Shown here: positions 16,001 to 18,243 of the stretch, in pieces
How the letters are laid out: each line of letters begins with the position of its first letter
How positions within the stretch are numbered: position 1 is the stretch's first letter
DNA from: CAZGYE01 sp964530165
GTDB taxonomy: Bacteria > Planctomycetota > Planctomycetia > Planctomycetales > Planctomycetaceae
DNA: 18,243 bases
NCBI GenBank assembly: GCA_964530165.1
Contig: CAZGYE010000082.1
Span: 1 to 18,243 of the forward strand
Reading direction: 5' to 3'
Made by a program: the position numbers and the translations under genes
Notes under the pieces: model-generated
What the model saw: the letters and a program-made list of their open reading frames with translations, nothing else
What the model was told of the DNA's origin: nothing
Databases searched by the model: none

Positions 16001-16826
16001 TGTTCCGCATGCGGTAGGCAAGCGCCTCGAAGCCGGTGCCGTCGAGGTTCACTCTCAGCGCGGTTCCCATCTGAGCACTCGTGAGACGACGGCCGGACTT
16101 GTCCACGATGTCGAAAGTCGTTTCCCCTGCGTGCACCTTGTCCGTTCCGTAGCGTGAATCTCCCTGCGTGAAATAGAGTTTGCCGTCGGGTCCCAGGGCC
16201 ATGCCATGCAAGCCGTGCTCGGTGTCGATGCCTCGAAAGCCGCTCAGCAGCGGATAGCGCCGGTCGGCCCGGTCGTCGCCGTCGGTATCTTCCAGTACCA
16301 GCAGATCGGCCGAATAGCCTACGTACACTCGCGCTCCGCGATAACGGCCGTCTTGCCAAATCTCCTGAACCGCCAGACCCAAAGGCATGGGGAAGATGTC
16401 GGCGGCGAACACGGTCACTTTGTCGGCAATGCCGTCCGAGTCGGTGTCTTCGAGAATCTTGATCCGGTCGGCGCCCGGGATCCGCTTGAAATCGGTGCCC
16501 CGGTTCTTGTTCTCAAACAGCCGGTAGTTCAGACCTTCGGCAACCCAGACCCGGCCTCGCGAGTCGACGTCCATGCCGGTCGGGTTGCTGAGCATCGGCT
16601 CATGGGCCCACAGCGACACCTCGAAACCCTCGGCCGGTCTCAGCGACTTCAGCGACTCCGCCGGCGAAAGCTGCGCCGACGTGGAACGGACGCCGACAAA
16701 TACGACCAAAAGGCTCCAGACAAGGCGCCGCGGGATGAACGTCCGAAACGGCTGCAAGAAACTCCCTCTCAGAAGATTCCGTCGCGTCGCGTTCATGGTG
16801 GGTCTCGTGATGCTTGCGTTGTCCAT
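13056..16826 (-). CDS. Secreted Pirellula/Verrucomicrobium-type dehydrogenase with HEAT repeats and c-type heme domain
   Basis: The product has 1256 residues. ATG 16826 begins three bases after the DUF1080 stop, with GGAG upstream, so translation is probably coupled; ATG 16796 is an alternative. A basic N-terminus and hydrophobic stretch (about 34-51, ending STSAQ) form a long signal. Residues about 55-445 are a beta-propeller 'membrane-bound dehydrogenase' domain (TIGR02604 type) with Asp-rich loops at 127-131, 181-184 and 291-296 that look like calcium sites. Residues about 450-930 are alpha-helical HEAT-like repeats. A c-type heme site CGRCH is at 970-974, in the domain typical of TIGR02603, with a possible distal Met in SIMPENL. 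The last ~170 residues resemble a beta-sandwich (VSLWLNGHRV). It should oxidise a sugar or alcohol outside the cytoplasm and pass electrons to heme; the substrate is unknown. Confidence 0.92.
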   Translation of the reverse strand: MDNASITRPTMNATRRNLLRGSFLQPFRTFIPRRLVWSLLVVFVGVRSTSAQLSPAESLKSLRPAEGFEVSLWAHEPMLSNPTGMDVDSRGRVWVAEGLNYRLFENKNRGTDFKRIPGADRIKILEDTDSDGIADKVTVFAADIFPMPLGLAVQEIWQDGRYRGARVYVGYSADLLVLEDTDGDDRADRRYPLLSGFRGIDTEHGLHGMALGPDGKLYFTQGDSRYGTDKVHAGETTFDIVDKSGRRLTSAQMGTALRVNLDGTGFEALAYRMRNNYEACVSSFGHVFVSDNDDDGDLGCRMLWIMPGGNYGYQTPGSSRQWAEELPGIVPKLVGTGNGGPTGILVYEGDLFGKEYQGAVLQLDAGTHQVNFHPLKRHGAAFRSEYRVLLRGEDSWFRPVDAAVAPDGSLFVCDWYDAGVGAGRLSDQTTGRLYSLRPAGSQPRARKPDFASPAGLIAALKSPNVATRFAARQGLLAQGNKAREAVSALFRDGRPHERARALFVLADLAETGRADTIAALKDADPQIRELALRILVQDVAREAVVAPESARTVEPPAARLLGEVLPLAEDPDAGVRRELLLALRHVQTSKAGEALLKLAAGWDGKDRYYLEALCLALKDREPDFLTKLFSQVTRPALADGWGDEPVALPPYYPITTNDAFLRIGDELPPGNAASKVIGLAWVLQRPEALAALRAILAQNDSPALARGADIALTRLDDPRAAELFIDRFLAQDDPERQREILRRLGSKLAKAWKPVRETDKMQKVFQSALASDELRVEAIKTIARCGAVGYEGRLMELAGDERQEHSTRAAALESLGRLRYGPARDMAARLVEHAKGEQQAGPLALAALSALSYFQGRQAQQLLERVFDDLEYPLDFRRRAVQVLSATWDGANRLLAIHRQKRLPEDLTTEVTFLLHNHADRRIRRAARREIPLPKTASGKRIADLKEVLALDGDARRGREIFYRDRSDACGRCHRVQGTGNWVGPDLSSVGTKYGKSELLYHILNPSGAINYNYVTYTLALADGRVLTGLITAEETDRLVLKTATGERLVIPSDEIEMKRAQNISIMPENLVETLTEQDLADLIAYLATLRQPVSSLGEYYVLGPLSAGSYDGATKPDLKARPVGPAGRPLRWRHVQTGRDQHLDLSALLGSKEGLEAYLFVPLVSDRTQHARLVLNTAHAVSLWLNGHRVRLAEPRKTGANTLWEGPLKLQAGANDLVIRVASNRLGAGLVTTLITDRAIHFSFDVPRSSRATSR

Positions 16827-16829
16827 GCT

Positions 16830-17717
16830 CTACTTTTTCTCCAGCGGGTGCAGTTCGACTTTGCGGAAGAAGACCTCCGACCCTTCACACTGCAGCAGTA
16901 TCTTACCGGCGGCGGGGAAGACGTCGTCCGCCTCGTTGACCCGCTCGCCGTTGACAAATATGGTAACACGACTGCCGTTGCAAATGCATCCGATGCGGGT
17001 CCATTGGCCGGGGGGACTTTCCACGTCGTCGCGGCCGCGAAAACCCAGCACGTCCTTCCATCCGGGATCTCTGCCCGGCCAATGGATCCAGCCGCCCTGA
17101 AACGTCTCCGGCTTGCCGGATGGGTCGAAACGCACGCCGGACTCGCCGTGGGCGTCACGGTATCTGGCGACGCGCATGGTGACTCGCACCGGGACGTTGC
17201 TTCCGTCGGCGTACCGGCCGTGGATGGGCAGGATGCCTCCGAAAGAACCTTCCATCACCTGGCATTCGATGGCCGCCTTGTACGCCCCGTTGCTGACGTC
17301 GGGACCCGTGTTGCGCTGCCGTGAGCCCCAGCCGCAGTCGTAGCTATTGCCCTCCGGTCCGACACTGTGCAGAAAGATGCCCGCATCGCGGGCCAAACCC
17401 TTCCGCGTGCGGAAGTTTCGCGCCCCCCACTTCACATCCACCTCCAGACGGAAATTTTTGTACGCTCGCACGGTGCTCAAGTAACCGAATCCGTCACCGG
17501 AGAGACGAATCGCGCCGTCCTGGACCGAGTAGACGCCACGCGGGTCCCGTCGCTTCGCGTCGACCAGCCACGTGGACCATCCGCTCAGGTCTCGGCCGTT
17601 GAACAGGCTAATCACCTTTTCCGGCGCGATCGGTTCGTTTCGCTCCGCCGCGCCCGCGCTCACAGGCCCCACCAGCATGACCGACGCAACGCAGAAGTAA
17701 GAACGCCATGCCCTCAT
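16830..17717 (-). CDS. DUF1080 (3-keto-disaccharide hydrolase family) secreted protein
   Basis: This secreted concanavalin-like lectin/glucanase-fold protein has 295 residues. Start ATG 17717 has GGGGAGGGG five bases upstream, and a signal peptide runs to about A24. SLFNGRDLSGW at 37-47 is the classic DUF1080 (PF06439) opening; later blocks include FRLEVDVKWG, DAGIFLHS, AIECQVMEGSFG, PPGQWTRIGCICNG and VFVNGE-like strands, ending KILLQCEGSEVFFRKVEL. Family members hydrolyse or cleave 3-keto-glycosides, while many planctomycete copies are uncharacterised. Its stop is three bases before the start of the dehydrogenase gene, so the two form an operon. A dehydrogenase making a keto-sugar next to an enzyme cleaving one is a plausible pairing, by inference. 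No convincing promoter was found upstream. Confidence 0.92.
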   Translation of the reverse strand: MRAWRSYFCVASVMLVGPVSAGAAERNEPIAPEKVISLFNGRDLSGWSTWLVDAKRRDPRGVYSVQDGAIRLSGDGFGYLSTVRAYKNFRLEVDVKWGARNFRTRKGLARDAGIFLHSVGPEGNSYDCGWGSRQRNTGPDVSNGAYKAAIECQVMEGSFGGILPIHGRYADGSNVPVRVTMRVARYRDAHGESGVRFDPSGKPETFQGGWIHWPGRDPGWKDVLGFRGRDDVESPPGQWTRIGCICNGSRVTIFVNGERVNEADDVFPAAGKILLQCEGSEVFFRKVELHPLEKK

Positions 17718-17951
17718 TTGACCCCTCCCCAGTGTGTTTCAGCCGAAGCGCAAACACCCCCGCAACCGTCTACAGCCCCAGCGGCACAATCATCTGCCAT
17801 ACTGTCTTTGCCGTGCGCAATCAAGCTTCAGCGTTTTCGTGGATTTGCAGAATCCGGTCTCGCCGGCATCATCGAGAGAAGATGAGCGGCCCGCAGCAGC
17901 GGTTTCCGGTGATTTCTTCGCCAATTCTCGCCTTTCACGACGAAATGGGAC

Positions 17952-17980
17952 TGGACAGCCTCGTACGGAATCGCCACAAT
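17952..17980 (+). promoter_or_regulatory. Possible sigma-70-like promoter for tRNA-Ile
   Basis: TGGACA (17952-17957, 5 of 6 to the -35 consensus) and CACAAT (17975-17980, 4 of 6 to the -10 consensus) are separated by exactly 17 bases. They lie 22 bases upstream of tRNA-Ile, a sensible distance for a short leader. This is a single-site match by eye and could be coincidental. The rest of 17718-18002 holds nothing else I can support. Confidence 0.35.
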
Positions 17981-18002
17981 AATTATCCCTCAAAGAGGAT
18001 AA

Positions 18003-18076
<74 letters not shown>

Positions 18077-18080
18077 TTTC

Positions 18081-18180
18081 GAAAGCTCTCAGCGGTCAGC
18101 ATTCAGCGTTCAGCTTTGAAGCGCCGGCGGCGGTCGATCTCAATGAGCTGACAGATGAATGCTGACCGCTGAGAGCTTTC
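18081..18180. repeat. Perfect 25-bp inverted repeat between tRNA-Ile and tRNA-Ala
   Basis: Arms 18081-18105 and 18156-18180 are exact reverse complements and enclose a 50-base loop (18106-18155), within which TCAGCT (18110-18115) and AGCTGA (18146-18151) can pair further. The arm begins GAAAGCTCTCAGCGGTCAGC, the same 20-mer as at 6498-6517. The hairpin would sit in the tRNA precursor between two mature tRNAs, four bases after the tRNA-Ile 3' end. Confidence 0.92.
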
Positions 18181-18185
18181 TGTTC

Positions 18186-18243
18186 GGGGACGTAGCTCAA
18201 TTGGGAGAGCGCCGCCCTTGCACGGCGGAGGTTGCCGGTTCGA
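18186..18243 (+). tRNA. tRNA-Ala (TGC), 3' end cut by window edge
   Basis: The first 58 bases of a tRNA are visible. The acceptor 5' strand is GGGGACG, the D-stem GCTC/GAGC, and the anticodon stem CCGCC/GGCGG with loop CTTGCAC, giving anticodon TGC at 18219-18221. The T arm begins at TTGCCGGTTCGA, where the window ends, so the acceptor 3' strand cannot be checked. It is paired with tRNA-Ile upstream. Confidence 0.95.

Overview
The window looks like a Planctomycetota chromosome, probably from the Pirellulales and relatives, though no genus can be assigned from the sequence alone. The main reasons are a secreted protein with the 'Pirellula/Verrucomicrobium-type' dehydrogenase, HEAT-repeat and c-type heme layout, a DUF1080 protein encoded directly before it, a twin-arginine-leader sugar isomerase, and gene borders filled with G+C-rich palindromic repeats of the kind common in planctomycetes.

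Layout. (1) 38-3941, minus strand: flhA then flhF, the flagellar export gate and the SRP-type GTPase that places flagella. A 397-bp repeat-filled spacer separates them. (2) 3942-4383: a gene-free stretch holding nested inverted repeats. (3) 4384-7551, plus strand: a DUF2079 multi-spanning membrane protein, then a zinc-ribbon plus SAM methyltransferase. (4) 7574-7648: a strong symmetric hairpin serving two convergent genes. (5) 7658-8617, minus: a Tat-exported sugar isomerase/epimerase-like TIM barrel. Divergent from it, 8846-9889 plus: a secreted SMP-30/gluconolactonase-like protein, followed by a small conserved-looking protein. (6) 10239-17717, minus: a secreted esterase with a very long C-terminal extension that reads like a BPI/TULIP lipid-binding tandem, and upstream of it a two-gene operon of DUF1080 and the 1256-residue heme-binding dehydrogenase. 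(7) 18003 to the end: tRNA-Ile(GAT) and a truncated tRNA-Ala(TGC), separated by a spacer with a perfect 25-bp inverted repeat.

How the genes may work together. The secreted enzymes of regions 5 and 6 fit an extracytoplasmic sugar-oxidation theme: a heme-linked dehydrogenase, a lactonase, a DUF1080 (3-keto-glycoside hydrolase/lyase family) protein and a sugar isomerase-like barrel. Only the DUF1080/dehydrogenase pair is clearly one transcription unit. The flagellar pair and the tRNAs are unrelated.

The most unusual items are the esterase/TULIP-like fusion, the dispersed repeats that sit on or beside stop codons, the nested palindromic elements at 1531-1779 and 4166-4368, and the Ile-Ala tRNA pair with no 16S rRNA in the roughly 18 kb before it.
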